From: Gammaproteobacteria bacterium
GTDB taxonomy: Bacteria > Pseudomonadota > Gammaproteobacteria > Eutrophobiales > Eutrophobiaceae
Length of the DNA: 47,682 nucleotides
Assembly (NCBI GenBank): GCA_026710545.1
Contig: JAPOQU010000018.1
Span: 1-47,682, forward strand
Direction of reading: 5' to 3'
The notes beneath the pieces are model-generated. The model made no database searches, was not told the origin of the DNA, and saw only the letters and a list, made by a program, of their open reading frames with translations. The translations under genes were made by a program, and so were the position numbers. Positions 9,251 to 17,784 of this stretch are shown here, one piece after another (the stretch's first letter is position 1; each line of letters begins with the position of its first letter).

Positions 9251-9613
9251 TATAACCTTGTCGCTGTTTTAGTATTTATAACCATTTCAATATCAACGTA
9301 ACAACTTCAGAAAAGAAATTAGTCCGACGGGACTGTATTGACGTAGTTGAGTCCTGCTATGCCTTTATATTTGCCTTCCAGCTCTGCTATTATAAATCCA
9401 AGAAAAGGGTGTTTTCCGATGGTGGTAGGGAGAGGCGCTATTACAGAAAAAAGTCCCTCTCCGATGACAAGATTCCAAGGGGATCTCTCCGGTGACGGAG
9501 TAGTGGGGGACGTCATTCCATTATTTCCTGCCAGTAATACCTCGTTGTTCCAGTTTGAAAGATGTCAAACTCCGTTTTTTTGGCGGGTTTTATCCACAAT
9601 GTTTCTTAGCATT
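9251..9613. other. AT-rich spacer with one doubtful small ORF
   Basis: This stretch separates the broken DUF2971 gene from the RlmJ-like gene. The only candidate is a minus-strand frame at 9319-9516 (65 residues, starting MTSPTTPSPERSPWNLVIG), with AGGA about 12 bases before its ATG. I recognise no family in it, and it may be the tail of a lost gene. No repeats or clear promoter were seen. Confidence 0.3.
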
Positions 9614-10393
9614 TCAGCCGAACCATTTATTAAATCTGTCCGATAACGATTTCAGTTCCTCCTCCCAAACAACGTCTCTTGTGTAGACAAGTGACATCAT
9701 ATTACCGTCAGTGTTGATCCTGGCTGCTCTTGTGAATCTACCATCCTTAAGGATGTGATCCAGAGAAGCAGCTACTTTATTTTGGGCATTGTCATTATTC
9801 GCGCTATATGTCGAAATTTGTATAAGGATTCCACCGCACAGGTCATTGACTGCATCCAGAACCAACTTGAAATCAGCAGGATACATATTTTCATGTTTTG
9901 CTTGTTTTGGTGGCCCGTTCCGGTCATACATGTTTGGATCAAACGAAATGAACATCAATCCGCTCGGCTTTGGTAGTCCTTTCCGGAACCGATTGCGCCA
10001 GTCTCTATTTGCAATTTCGATATCTAAGCCATTGAGTTGAGAAGCCCAAGTGCGAAGCAATGAAACCGTTTCATCATCTTTCTCGCATAATAACATTGAA
10101 CAGTTACCAGGTAACTGCCATAGCTGTTGAACGAAGTTAGCGGAGTTAGGGTAAGTTCCTGGCCCAAGTGAAAGCGCTTGCCATGCTTGCTCATAAAAAG
10201 ATTTTTGCCCCGGTAATTGCTCAAATACGGTATCAAATTTGGGATTGCTACTCGTCCTCCGACGCGCTACGGGAGCCATCGAGTGAGCATCCACATACGT
10301 CAAATGTGTAAAATGACTACGAACCGAGTTTAATAACTCACACAGCACCCAGTGCTGCATTAAATTACCCTCATTACCTTTGAATTGCGGCAT
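9614..10393 (-). CDS. RlmJ-like Rossmann-fold protein with altered methylase motif
   Basis: A 259-residue protein. The N-terminus MPQFKGNEGNLMQHWVL resembles the GNxxDxxKH opening of RlmJ (23S rRNA adenine-N6 methyltransferase) and related proteins. YVDAHSMAP stands where the family has DTHAG, and CEKDDE may be the acidic end of the second beta-strand. The catalytic N/DPPY position reads SFDPNMYD, so the second proline is replaced. It could be a divergent methyltransferase or a catalytically altered relative used in defence. Single gene unit, upstream of which lies the second copy of the paired-box repeat. Family assignment is by motif resemblance only. Confidence 0.55.
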   Translation of the reverse strand: MPQFKGNEGNLMQHWVLCELLNSVRSHFTHLTYVDAHSMAPVARRRTSSNPKFDTVFEQLPGQKSFYEQAWQALSLGPGTYPNSANFVQQLWQLPGNCSMLLCEKDDETVSLLRTWASQLNGLDIEIANRDWRNRFRKGLPKPSGLMFISFDPNMYDRNGPPKQAKHENMYPADFKLVLDAVNDLCGGILIQISTYSANNDNAQNKVAASLDHILKDGRFTRAARINTDGNMMSLVYTRDVVWEEELKSLSDRFNKWFG

Positions 10394-10675
10394 TACCTAA
10401 TTTACGGTTATTTGGAATTCTCTCCAATTGACCAATTTATTTGTCTGAAGTTTCAGGACAGATTTGCAGTATGTACAGAATGTTGTCGAGGGTGGTTGCC
10501 GGCATCAGGGTTCATATTCGTAAAATCAAGTGCCCAGCAAGTAAAAATAATCTAATTAATCAATATGTTAGTGAATATATTACCTGAATCGTCATGTGCT
10601 CGGCAAGTAAATTGTCGTAATCTATGTCTCAATTGTTCATCAAATTTCAGTCGTATCAGAGCCTTCCTTGCAATG
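10394..10675. other. Spacer carrying the second repeat module
   Basis: AT-rich, with no credible ORF. It holds the paired boxes annotated at 10519-10613 and presumably the promoter of the minus-strand RlmJ-like gene, although no convincing -35/-10 pair stands out. Confidence 0.5.
10519..10613. repeat. Upstream repeat module, copy 2 (two boxes 66 bp apart)
   Basis: Box 1 AAGTGCCCAGCAAGTAAAAA is at 10528-10547 and box 2 ATGTGCTCGGCAAGTAAATT at 10594-10613. Both box 1 copies are preceded by GTAAAATC. The 46 bases between boxes match those of copy 1 at 24 positions without gaps, so the two modules look like diverged homologues rather than chance matches. It lies 135-220 bases upstream of the RlmJ-like gene. 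Confidence 0.7.
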
Positions 10676-12148
10676 TTATGAAACAGCCCACCAAGGCATA
10701 TATCTCATTTGTTTCGGGGCAGCGTCAGGATTGTGAGGAATAATCAACTCGGCATCTACAGCATCTCTAATGATTCGCGAAACTGTAGAACGCCCGGTCT
10801 CCCCAATACCAAATCGTTTTCGTAGAGACGTATTGGTAAGAAAATCTCTCATCACGTACTTGAGACAAGCATGCATATAACAAGCCCTCAGTTGCTCGTT
10901 CCTGGACATTTTATTGAATGGTCGGTATGCAAAAAGGACTGTTCTGGTAAATCCTTCCGGCGCCTCGAAAAGTGGCGCGGGAAATTGATGCATTTCAATC
11001 TCGCTTACAACTTTATCAATACCGCTGCCACGTTCCTCACAGATTCCGAACCGGCGCATGAGCGAGGCCAGCGCTTCATTGCGGGATTTCGGCGGCGTAT
11101 CCAAAAAGCGTGCGGTATCCACCAGCGGTTCGCCGGGATTTGTGATTTCTATACGGTCGTCAAATATCTCCACCATCGGTCCGGCGCCAGTGACAAAGAA
11201 ATCCTGGTGGATGAGTGCGTTTGCTACGAGTTCGCGTACCGCCAATTCAGGGAACATGGGTAATGTTTGGCGTAGAGCCGAACCGATAACTTCATTTGCC
11301 GGCAATAACCCGGTAATGTAGCTGATCAATCCATCAAAACCACTTGCGTATCCTGTGATTTCCTCTCGTTCTTTCATGGCTTTGATACGACCCTTACCAC
11401 TGTACTGAACTGTACGCAAAGCCTTGCGCTTCAACCTGGGAAAATTACCAAGATCCCTGGCAAATAATATCGCTCCCAGGTTGGTAATATCCCATCCCCC
11501 TGCCTCGCATGGCATGATCAGGGCATCACCGGCCAGGGCAGACACAATGCCATTACGGTTTTCCGGCAAGGGTATATTCAGCAAGTCGAAGTAGGCTGGA
11601 TAGTCGAGTAATTCCAGGACATTGGTATGATCTCTGCGTTCAGCCGCTACCTCATCTTCAAACGGCACCCGGTCGAAGATGCGCCATAACGCCCGTTCTT
11701 TCTCTGGAAACTCCCTCAGTTTTTTCGTGTAGCTGCCTACCCGCAGCAACTCAGTGTTCTGGAACCGCACGGGTTGACGCGCCGACCTCGATATTTCAAG
11801 CAGAACAACCAGTTTACCGTCTATTTCCACCGAAAAGAATTGAAAATCTATCTTCGGTTCCAGGAGACGTAGCAACCAGTTTTCAAGTTCCTCGTTGCCG
11901 ACCCGTCTTTGTGAAGGGACGAAAGTCGTCCCAACCACAACGTGGTCCTCATCGCGGACTCCCCAAACTATATAAGAGGATGCTTTGCCCTCTAAGGCTG
12001 CTGAGTTGGCCAACGCCGAAATATTTTCTCCGATTGTCTTCGGTTCAGCGTCATTTTGCTTAAACTCTACCCATTCAGTTTCGTGAGGGAGTTTACATAA
12101 TTCCCGTACCAGCCCAATCAGGTATTCGTTCGTTCGGACAGTATTCAT
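10676..12148 (-). CDS. AlbA_2 (Schlafen-type) and RecG-like ATP-binding regulator
   Basis: A 490-residue protein. Residues about 20-130 match the AlbA_2/Schlafen DNA-binding domain (WVEFKQND, NISALANSAAL, SYIVWGVRDEDH). Around residues 300-380 there is an HATPase_c_4-like segment: ELVANALIHQDF, IFDDRIEITNPGEP and ICEERGSGIDKV. The C-terminus (FGIGETGRSTVSRIIRDAV) looks like a winged helix. This architecture is usually annotated as putative transcriptional regulator or RecG-like helicase and is frequent in accessory islands. It starts 21 bases after the ParD-like antitoxin gene, so the two are probably one transcript. Actual role unknown; Schlafen-type domains occur in some phage-defence proteins. 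Confidence 0.85.
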   Translation of the reverse strand: MNTVRTNEYLIGLVRELCKLPHETEWVEFKQNDAEPKTIGENISALANSAALEGKASSYIVWGVRDEDHVVVGTTFVPSQRRVGNEELENWLLRLLEPKIDFQFFSVEIDGKLVVLLEISRSARQPVRFQNTELLRVGSYTKKLREFPEKERALWRIFDRVPFEDEVAAERRDHTNVLELLDYPAYFDLLNIPLPENRNGIVSALAGDALIMPCEAGGWDITNLGAILFARDLGNFPRLKRKALRTVQYSGKGRIKAMKEREEITGYASGFDGLISYITGLLPANEVIGSALRQTLPMFPELAVRELVANALIHQDFFVTGAGPMVEIFDDRIEITNPGEPLVDTARFLDTPPKSRNEALASLMRRFGICEERGSGIDKVVSEIEMHQFPAPLFEAPEGFTRTVLFAYRPFNKMSRNEQLRACYMHACLKYVMRDFLTNTSLRKRFGIGETGRSTVSRIIRDAVDAELIIPHNPDAAPKQMRYMPWWAVS

Positions 12149-12169
12149 AATTCTTAAAGCAATTCCAGA

Positions 12170-12436
12170 TCAGTTTTGGTCTTGAACCTGCGAGACATCT
12201 TTCTGTAATCGCTCCTGCATTTCCTTCCTGATATCTTCCGGCGTCCGTTGGCTCAATCCGCTTTTTTCTCCCTCAATCAGTGCAAGACGAATCGCTTCGA
12301 TTCCGGTATTGCGGTTCTGCCGCTCGCGAATGAGATCACTGATCACCTCGCTTTCCGAGCGGTATTGACCGCTGGCGACCTGGGCCTTTAGCCATTTATC
12401 ATGGGCGTGTGTAAAGGTAATACTCTTTCTGGGCAT
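12170..12436 (-). CDS. ParD-like ribbon-helix-helix antitoxin
   Basis: An 88-residue protein starting MPRKSITFTHAHDKW. VASGQYRSESEVISDLIR matches the ribbon-helix-helix core of ParD antitoxins (VASGRYxSASEVVR), and EAIRLALIEGEKSG matches the following linker. The tail is a charged helix that would normally hold the toxin. A GTG at 12478 would lengthen the N-terminus by 14 residues, but that start falls inside the likely operator, so ATG 12436 is preferred. No ParE toxin gene follows; the next gene is the AlbA_2 protein. It may be an orphan antitoxin, an autorepressor of this unit, or a partner of a non-ParE effector. Confidence 0.8.
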   Translation of the reverse strand: MPRKSITFTHAHDKWLKAQVASGQYRSESEVISDLIRERQNRNTGIEAIRLALIEGEKSGLSQRTPEDIRKEMQERLQKDVSQVQDQN

Positions 12437-12462
12437 GGCACTGTGCTTTATGGGTCTATTAA

Positions 12463-12480
12463 TGGTGCGATTATGCACCA
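12463..12480. promoter_or_regulatory. Inverted repeat upstream of the ParD-like gene
   Basis: TGGTGC (12463-12468) and GCACCA (12475-12480) form a perfect 6-bp inverted repeat around GATTAT, 27 bases before the chosen ATG. Ribbon-helix-helix antitoxins usually repress their own promoter through such sites. Role inferred from position. Confidence 0.5.
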
Positions 12481-12568
12481 GATTTGCATTTGATGTAAAC
12501 GTATTACGTCCTGATTAACCAGATTGTCATAACAGCCTGGATTGAACACGGCAGCTATCTCGTGAGAT

Positions 12569-12596
12569 TGTTAATAGATTGTCGTCTCTGTATACT
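12569..12596 (+). promoter_or_regulatory. Candidate sigma-70 promoter
   Basis: TTGTTA at 12569-12574 and TATACT at 12591-12596 are separated by 16 bases and point at the small gene starting at 12650. The match to consensus is good for the -10 and moderate for the -35. Confidence 0.45.
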
Positions 12597-12649
12597 CCCA
12601 TTATGTCAAGGACGTAACACCCGAAAAGGGTGTGAGGAAGCCCTGGTTT

Positions 12650-12970
12650 ATGCAGACCCACCACTTTACACTGATTATCGAAGGCCCGGACATGCAGGAA
12701 GATGCAATCATCGATACTCTCTTCGAGAATGGCTGTGATGATGGGACGATTGGTCGGTCAGATGGCATTCAATTCATCGTATTCGATCGTGAGGCAGCGA
12801 GTTTTGCTGAGGCAGTGCAGTCAGCTGTCGACGATATTGAATGTATGCCAAGGCTGAAGATTGTTAGCATCGCTGATGCTGACCAGGCTTTTGATACCAA
12901 TCAAGTGCTTGATCCAACTCTCAGCAGGCCGTCAGACCGCCGTCCAGCACGATTGACGCCCCGTTCATAA
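12650..12970 (+). CDS. Small acidic protein, probably truncated at its C-terminus
   Basis: The 106-residue frame starts MQTHHFTLIIEGPDMQ. GCDDGTIGRSDGIQFIVFDREA and AVQSAVDDIE recall a common family of small proteins that continue into a helix-turn-helix domain. GTG 12632 is an alternative start. After about residue 85 (VSIADADQAF) the sequence becomes proline- and arginine-rich (PSDRRPARLTPRS) because it runs antisense through the 3' end of the convergent SDR gene. The last 50 bases overlap that gene. I take this as a fragment whose DNA-binding half was lost at an island boundary near 12905-12920. The family resemblance is from memory of the pattern and not proven here. Confidence 0.55.
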   Translation: MQTHHFTLIIEGPDMQEDAIIDTLFENGCDDGTIGRSDGIQFIVFDREAASFAEAVQSAVDDIECMPRLKIVSIADADQAFDTNQVLDPTLSRPSDRRPARLTPRS

Positions 12971-13676
12971 AGCTGTTCTGATCCGAACACAGCCACAGGA
13001 TGGCATCCACCACCTCTTCCGGCTGCGCCATGCGTTTTAACGGTATCCGGCTTGTCATGCGGTGCTCCATGCCTTCATCGCCGGCTTGCAGCATTTCGGC
13101 AACCAGCGGGGTAGGCGAATAACCCGGGCACAGCGCATTGACGCGCACACCCTGCCTGCCGTACTCCACCGCGGCCGTACGCGTCAGGCCGACGACGCCA
13201 TGCTTGCTGGCGCAGTAAGGTCCCAGCATGGGCGCGCCCAGCACGCCGGCGACGGACGCGACATTGAGTATCATCCCTGCTCCCTGTTCCAGCATCTGCC
13301 GTATCTCGCGCTTCATGCACAGGAATACGCCGGTCAGGTTGACTTCGAGGACCCGGGACCACAGTTCATCATCACAGTCCGCCAGCGGACGTTGCTCATG
13401 GGCTATGCCGGCGTTGTTGACGGCGACGTCAATCCTGCCGAACCGTTCAATGACCGCGTCAATGAAACGGTCTAGCTGTGCCGCTTTGCTGACGTCACAG
13501 GGAAAGATGAGGTGTTCCCCGCCAAGTTCTCCGGCGAGGCTGCGCAGGGCGGAATCGTTGACGTCACATAATGCCAGCGTATCTCCCTGATCCGCAAACC
13601 GCCCGGCCGCCAGCCGGCCGAAACCGGAACCCGCGCCGGTAAGCAATACGACCCTGGCGGCGCCGGCTTCAGGCAT
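12921..13676 (-). CDS. SDR family oxidoreductase
   Basis: A 251-residue classical short-chain dehydrogenase. The cofactor motif is TGAGSGFG near residue 14; CDVND after the second strand suggests NAD preference; NNAG lies near residue 88, the catalytic serine in NVAS and YCASK near residue 153. The C-terminus NGASIVLDGGLTAC is complete. The terminal 50 bases are overlapped by the truncated small gene on the other strand. It stands alone and points away from the TonB-dependent receptor gene, with a 254-base shared upstream region. Substrate unknown. Confidence 0.9.
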   Translation of the reverse strand: MPEAGAARVVLLTGAGSGFGRLAAGRFADQGDTLALCDVNDSALRSLAGELGGEHLIFPCDVSKAAQLDRFIDAVIERFGRIDVAVNNAGIAHEQRPLADCDDELWSRVLEVNLTGVFLCMKREIRQMLEQGAGMILNVASVAGVLGAPMLGPYCASKHGVVGLTRTAAVEYGRQGVRVNALCPGYSPTPLVAEMLQAGDEGMEHRMTSRIPLKRMAQPEEVVDAILWLCSDQNSFMNGASIVLDGGLTAC

Positions 13677-13930
13677 TTTCCGTACCGTATACGGCTGCGG
13701 GAAACGCGGTCAATATTTTCGTTACGGTCAAAATCATCTTTACCCGGGTCAGGCGGTCCTGCGTACTTGAATAACAATAGCTTACCAGCCCAGTCTACCA
13801 GAATAGTAATGCCGGACGCGAGGGTTGCAATTAACTCAAATGAGGTATAGGAAAAGCGGGGTTTTCTTACGAAAATTAGTGGATAGGTTTTCTTTGTAGG
13901 TTTACAGGTTAACAGACGGGGGATCAATCA

Positions 13931-16288
13931 ATGACACCAAGACCGTATTTCAGGCTGACAAAGACATTTTCGGCCATTGCCCTGGCTTCCATCATTTTCG
14001 CAACTCCGGCATCCGCCGCGCTGCTGGAAGAGGTCATAGTGACCGCCCAGAAGCGCCAGCAGGACGCCCAGGACGTGGGGATCGCGATCAGTTCATTCTC
14101 CAATACGCAAATGCGATCATTGGGCGTTACCGATGCAGCCGATCTTGCCGACCTCACTTCCGGCGTAACGATCAATATGGAATACGGCACCGCGCCGTTG
14201 TTTGCCATCCGCGGCGTCAGTGTCAACGACTTCGCGGCAACAACGCCGCCGGCAGCCGCCGTGTACCTGGACGGCGTGTACAAGGCGTCCAATATCAACA
14301 GCGGCCCGCAGATGTTTGACATGGAGAGGGTCGAAATCCTGAAGGGACCGCAAGGCACACTCTGGGGCCGCAACACGACCGGCGGCGCGGTCAGTATTAC
14401 CAGCGTCAAACCCTCCCAGGAAAGTGACGGTTTTATCGAGGTCGGATACGGTACCCATGATCACATACAGGTTGAGGGCGCAATCGGCGCCGGATTGACG
14501 GATAGCCTGGCCACCAGGCTGTCGTTCCGTTATATGGAAAGTGACGGGGCCTTTGATTCGGTTACGAACGGTGAACACGGCGCCCTTGACAACGTGGCGC
14601 TCAGGGGGCAGTTGCTGCTTGAAACCGGCAACTTTACCGGCCAGCTCATCGCGCATTATGCGCAGGACAAGGGGGAGATAGAGCCCACGGTCGCATACAT
14701 CCTGGGAAGCTGCAGCCCGGCAGCCGGCATCGTGACGACCATTGGCGGCGTTCCCGTGGCAGGTGATCCTGAACATCCTTCCTGCGGCAACAGCACCAAG
14801 GCCACGAATCCGTTTGACGACACCGTGTCGACGGACTGGGACTCGGATAAAAACAACAAGTTCTACGGCGTGACCCTGAAGCTGGATTGGGATATGGGCA
14901 GCAATATGAGTATTCATTCCACCAGCGCCTATGACGGTTTTGAACGTCTCGACGGCCTGGATTTCGAGGGAACGGCCACCATTTACGGGCGCCAGATATA
15001 CGACCAGGAGTTTGACCAGTACAGCCAGGAACTGCGCCTGGAAGGCCAGTTGGACAACGGGTTCTGGTTGCTGGGCTATTACTTTGACAACAGTGAGATA
15101 AATGACCCGGCGAACCTTACCCCGGTCGGCGCGACTTATGACTCAATTCCCCCTGATTTCAATGCCGTAATCACAGGCGCGCCGCTGCAACCGGGTGACG
15201 GCAGCAGTAGTTACTTCGGCGGGTTCCCGTTTGATCTCGAAACTTTCCAGGAGACCACGGTCCACGCTGCTTTCGCGCACGTGGAATACGGCATTGTGGA
15301 AAACCTGAGATTCATCGGCGGTGTGCGTTACGAAGATGAAAAGAAGAAAGGCAGGCACGCCGACCTGGCCGCGCTACCCGGCGAGGGGCCGGTCAATGAC
15401 GCGATCGGCGTGGCCTTCGGCGGCAACCGGGCCGAACAGGAAACGTCTTTCGAAGATGTTTCCTGGAAGGTGGGACTGAACTACCTGCCAAGCGCGGACA
15501 TGATGCTCTACGGCACCTATTCGGTCGGCGTCAAGAGCGGCGGCACCGACCAGGCTTTTGCCGGATTCAACAACCCTCCTTTCGGCAAGGAAACACTCAA
15601 GGCGCTGGAAGGCGGCATCAAGTGGGACATAACGGACAACTTCCGTTTCAATGCCAGCGCCTACTGGTATGACTACGAGGATATGGTGCAGCGGTTTTCC
15701 GTTTACATCACCAATGAGTTCGGGGACCCGGTCGGCGCCGAGCGGCTGGATAACGTCGAGGCTGCCGACGTGTACGGCCTGGACCTGGAGCTGACCTTTG
15801 CACCGGCAGAGGGCCTGGAGTTTCTGGCTACCGCTACCTTCCTCGACACGGAAGTGGATGATAAAGTGGCCAGTGCGGGCATCATCGATAGCGACGGCAG
15901 CGGCGGACCAAGCGCCGGCGATACCGTCGTGTCCATCGACGGCAATGAACTGCCGTTCGCGCCCGATTTCTCACTCACCGGTGTGGCCCGTTACCTCATG
16001 CAACTGGATAATGACTACAGTGTGAGTTTGCAGATGAGCGTCAGCCATACCTCCGACCATTTCATCTCCATTGAAAACGTGCCTTTTGAAGAGCAGGACC
16101 ATACCAAGCTGGGCGCGCATGTCGCCTTGATGGGACCGGGAGACAAGTGGTCGCTTTCCGTCACGGGGACAAACCTGACCAATGAATTTCACGCGATCAA
16201 CGGTTTCCCGTCAGGACTGGGCGGCCGCGGTTACTATATCAATACCCCGCGTACCGTGATAGGCAGGTTGAGTTACAACTTTTTCTGA
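13931..16288 (+). CDS. TonB-dependent outer-membrane receptor
   Basis: A 785-residue receptor. A signal peptide ends near ATPASA (about residue 29) and is followed by the TonB box region EEVIVTAQKR. The plug domain has IRGVSVNDFA, VYLDGVY, RVEILKGPQGTLWGRNTTGGAV and INITS-like VSITSVKP, and the barrel ends in a terminal phenylalanine (GRLSYNFF). It would import a large scarce ligand, such as a siderophore, vitamin or oligosaccharide, using proton-motive force through TonB-ExbBD. GGGG in GACGGGGGATCAATCA precedes the ATG. A clear terminator follows. The neighbouring serine-cycle genes raise the possibility of a metal ligand for C1 enzymes, but nothing in the sequence proves it. Confidence 0.92.
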   Translation: MTPRPYFRLTKTFSAIALASIIFATPASAALLEEVIVTAQKRQQDAQDVGIAISSFSNTQMRSLGVTDAADLADLTSGVTINMEYGTAPLFAIRGVSVNDFAATTPPAAAVYLDGVYKASNINSGPQMFDMERVEILKGPQGTLWGRNTTGGAVSITSVKPSQESDGFIEVGYGTHDHIQVEGAIGAGLTDSLATRLSFRYMESDGAFDSVTNGEHGALDNVALRGQLLLETGNFTGQLIAHYAQDKGEIEPTVAYILGSCSPAAGIVTTIGGVPVAGDPEHPSCGNSTKATNPFDDTVSTDWDSDKNNKFYGVTLKLDWDMGSNMSIHSTSAYDGFERLDGLDFEGTATIYGRQIYDQEFDQYSQELRLEGQLDNGFWLLGYYFDNSEINDPANLTPVGATYDSIPPDFNAVITGAPLQPGDGSSSYFGGFPFDLETFQETTVHAAFAHVEYGIVENLRFIGGVRYEDEKKKGRHADLAALPGEGPVNDAIGVAFGGNRAEQETSFEDVSWKVGLNYLPSADMMLYGTYSVGVKSGGTDQAFAGFNNPPFGKETLKALEGGIKWDITDNFRFNASAYWYDYEDMVQRFSVYITNEFGDPVGAERLDNVEAADVYGLDLELTFAPAEGLEFLATATFLDTEVDDKVASAGIIDSDGSGGPSAGDTVVSIDGNELPFAPDFSLTGVARYLMQLDNDYSVSLQMSVSHTSDHFISIENVPFEEQDHTKLGAHVALMGPGDKWSLSVTGTNLTNEFHAINGFPSGLGGRGYYINTPRTVIGRLSYNFF

Positions 16289-16310
16289 CAGGAACTTCTT
16301 CAGTAAAGTG

Positions 16311-16342
16311 AAAAAACCGCCGTTTCAAACGGCGGTTTTTTT
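16311..16342 (+). terminator. Intrinsic terminator after the TonB-dependent receptor
   Basis: CCGCCGTTT (16317-16325) pairs with AAACGGCGG (16327-16335), preceded by a run of A and followed by seven T. The A/T flanks make it usable on both strands, so it can also end the convergent aminotransferase transcript. Confidence 0.9.
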
Positions 16343-16365
16343 ATGGGACCGCCGGTTGTCCTTGA

Positions 16366-17784
16366 TCATTCCGTTATCACCTGCCCGTCACGGACCAGCT
16401 CACCGGTTACCTTATCCACCGCTTTACCGGTTAATTCAATGATCCGGTCAATGTCTGCGGGACTGACTATCAGGGGCGGGGCGAAGCCGAGAATATCCCC
16501 ATGGGGCATGGCCCGGGCGATCAGCCCTTGCTCCAGGCAGGCTGCGGCAACCCGGGGTCCGACCTTCAGGGAGGCGTCAAAACGCTGCTTTGTTGACTTG
16601 TCGGCTACAAACTCCAGCGCGCCGAGCAGACCTTCTCCGCGCGCTTCGCCAACCAGGGGGTGGCCGCTAAAGGTCTCACGCAGGCGCTGCTGGAAGTAGG
16701 CGCCGGTCTTCAATGCGTTTGCTACGATGTCTTCCTGCTCCAGAATATCAAGGTTGGCGATACCGGCCGCCATGGCCAGGGCATGGGCGGAATAGGTCCA
16801 GCCATGACCGATGGGGCCGAACTGTTCGGATCCCTGCTCGAGCACGTTCCAGACCTTGTCGCCGACGATCACGCCGGACAGGGGCAGGTAACCGCTGGTC
16901 AGTCCCTTGGCGATGGTGATGAGGTCCGGTTCAATGCCGTAGCGTTCACAGCCGAAGTCATGACCGATGCGGCCGAAGGCGGTAACCACCTCGTCGGCAA
17001 TCAACAGGATATCGTACTTTTTGAGCACTGGCTGTATGGCAGACCAGTAGCCCTCGGGAGGCGGAATGATACCGCCCGTACCCATGACCGGTTCGCCGAT
17101 GAACGCGGCAACCGTGTCCGGCCCTTCGGCGAGGATCAGTTTCTCCAATTCGGCCGCGCAGTATCGTGAAAACGCCTGCTCACCCATGCCGTCTTCAGCG
17201 CCGTAGTAGTAATGTGGTGTTACGGTATGTTTGACTACATCCAGAGGCAGGTTGAAATGATTGTGAAACACGGGCAGGCCGGTCATACTGCCGGTCATAA
17301 TCCCGGAACCGTGATAACCGCGCAGGCGCGAGATTATCTTGCGTCTTTGCGGGCGTCCAAGCACATTGTTGTAGTACCAGACCAGCTTGAGCTGGGTTTC
17401 ATTGGCGTCGGAGCCGGACATACCGTAATAGACCTTGCTCATGCCGTCAGGGGCCATTTCGATAATCCGCCTGGACAGTTCGATAACAACCTCGCTGGAA
17501 TGGCCCACGTAGGTGTGGTAGTAAGCCAGCTTTTGTGCCTGGGCATGGATCGCGTCGGCGATCTCCATGCGGCCGTAGCCTACGTTGACACAATATAACC
17601 CGGCAAAAGCATCCAGCAGTGTATTGCCCTTGTTATCCCGGATATGAATTCCGTTCCCGGAATCGATAATGCGCGGCGTGCCCAGGGCGCCACTGGCATG
17701 GGCTTTCAGGTCGGTAGAGGCGTGGAATACCGTTTGCCGGTCCAGTTCCTCCAGGCTCAGGTTGTTGTCAAATTGCTTGGGCAT
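16366..17784 (-). CDS. Class III (omega) aminotransferase, PLP-dependent
   Basis: A 472-residue fold-type I aminotransferase. GMSGSDANETQLKL binds the cofactor phosphate, IADEVVTAFGRIG carries the aspartate that contacts the pyridine nitrogen, and the Schiff-base lysine is in TIAKGLTSGYLPLSG near residue 293. It resembles the aspartate aminotransferase family group that includes taurine-, beta-alanine- and putrescine-pyruvate aminotransferases. It probably moves an amino group from an amine or omega-amino acid to pyruvate or glyoxylate. It is divergent from the serine-cycle operon, so a supply of amino groups or carbon to that pathway is possible. Exact substrate cannot be assigned. Confidence 0.88.
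   Translation of the reverse strand: MPKQFDNNLSLEELDRQTVFHASTDLKAHASGALGTPRIIDSGNGIHIRDNKGNTLLDAFAGLYCVNVGYGRMEIADAIHAQAQKLAYYHTYVGHSSEVVIELSRRIIEMAPDGMSKVYYGMSGSDANETQLKLVWYYNNVLGRPQRRKIISRLRGYHGSGIMTGSMTGLPVFHNHFNLPLDVVKHTVTPHYYYGAEDGMGEQAFSRYCAAELEKLILAEGPDTVAAFIGEPVMGTGGIIPPPEGYWSAIQPVLKKYDILLIADEVVTAFGRIGHDFGCERYGIEPDLITIAKGLTSGYLPLSGVIVGDKVWNVLEQGSEQFGPIGHGWTYSAHALAMAAGIANLDILEQEDIVANALKTGAYFQQRLRETFSGHPLVGEARGEGLLGALEFVADKSTKQRFDASLKVGPRVAAACLEQGLIARAMPHGDILGFAPPLIVSPADIDRIIELTGKAVDKVTGELVRDGQVITE

Noticed and set aside
8681..10613. CRISPR repeats in the paired-box modules
   Set aside because: Only two boxes per module, with homologous DNA between them rather than unique spacers.
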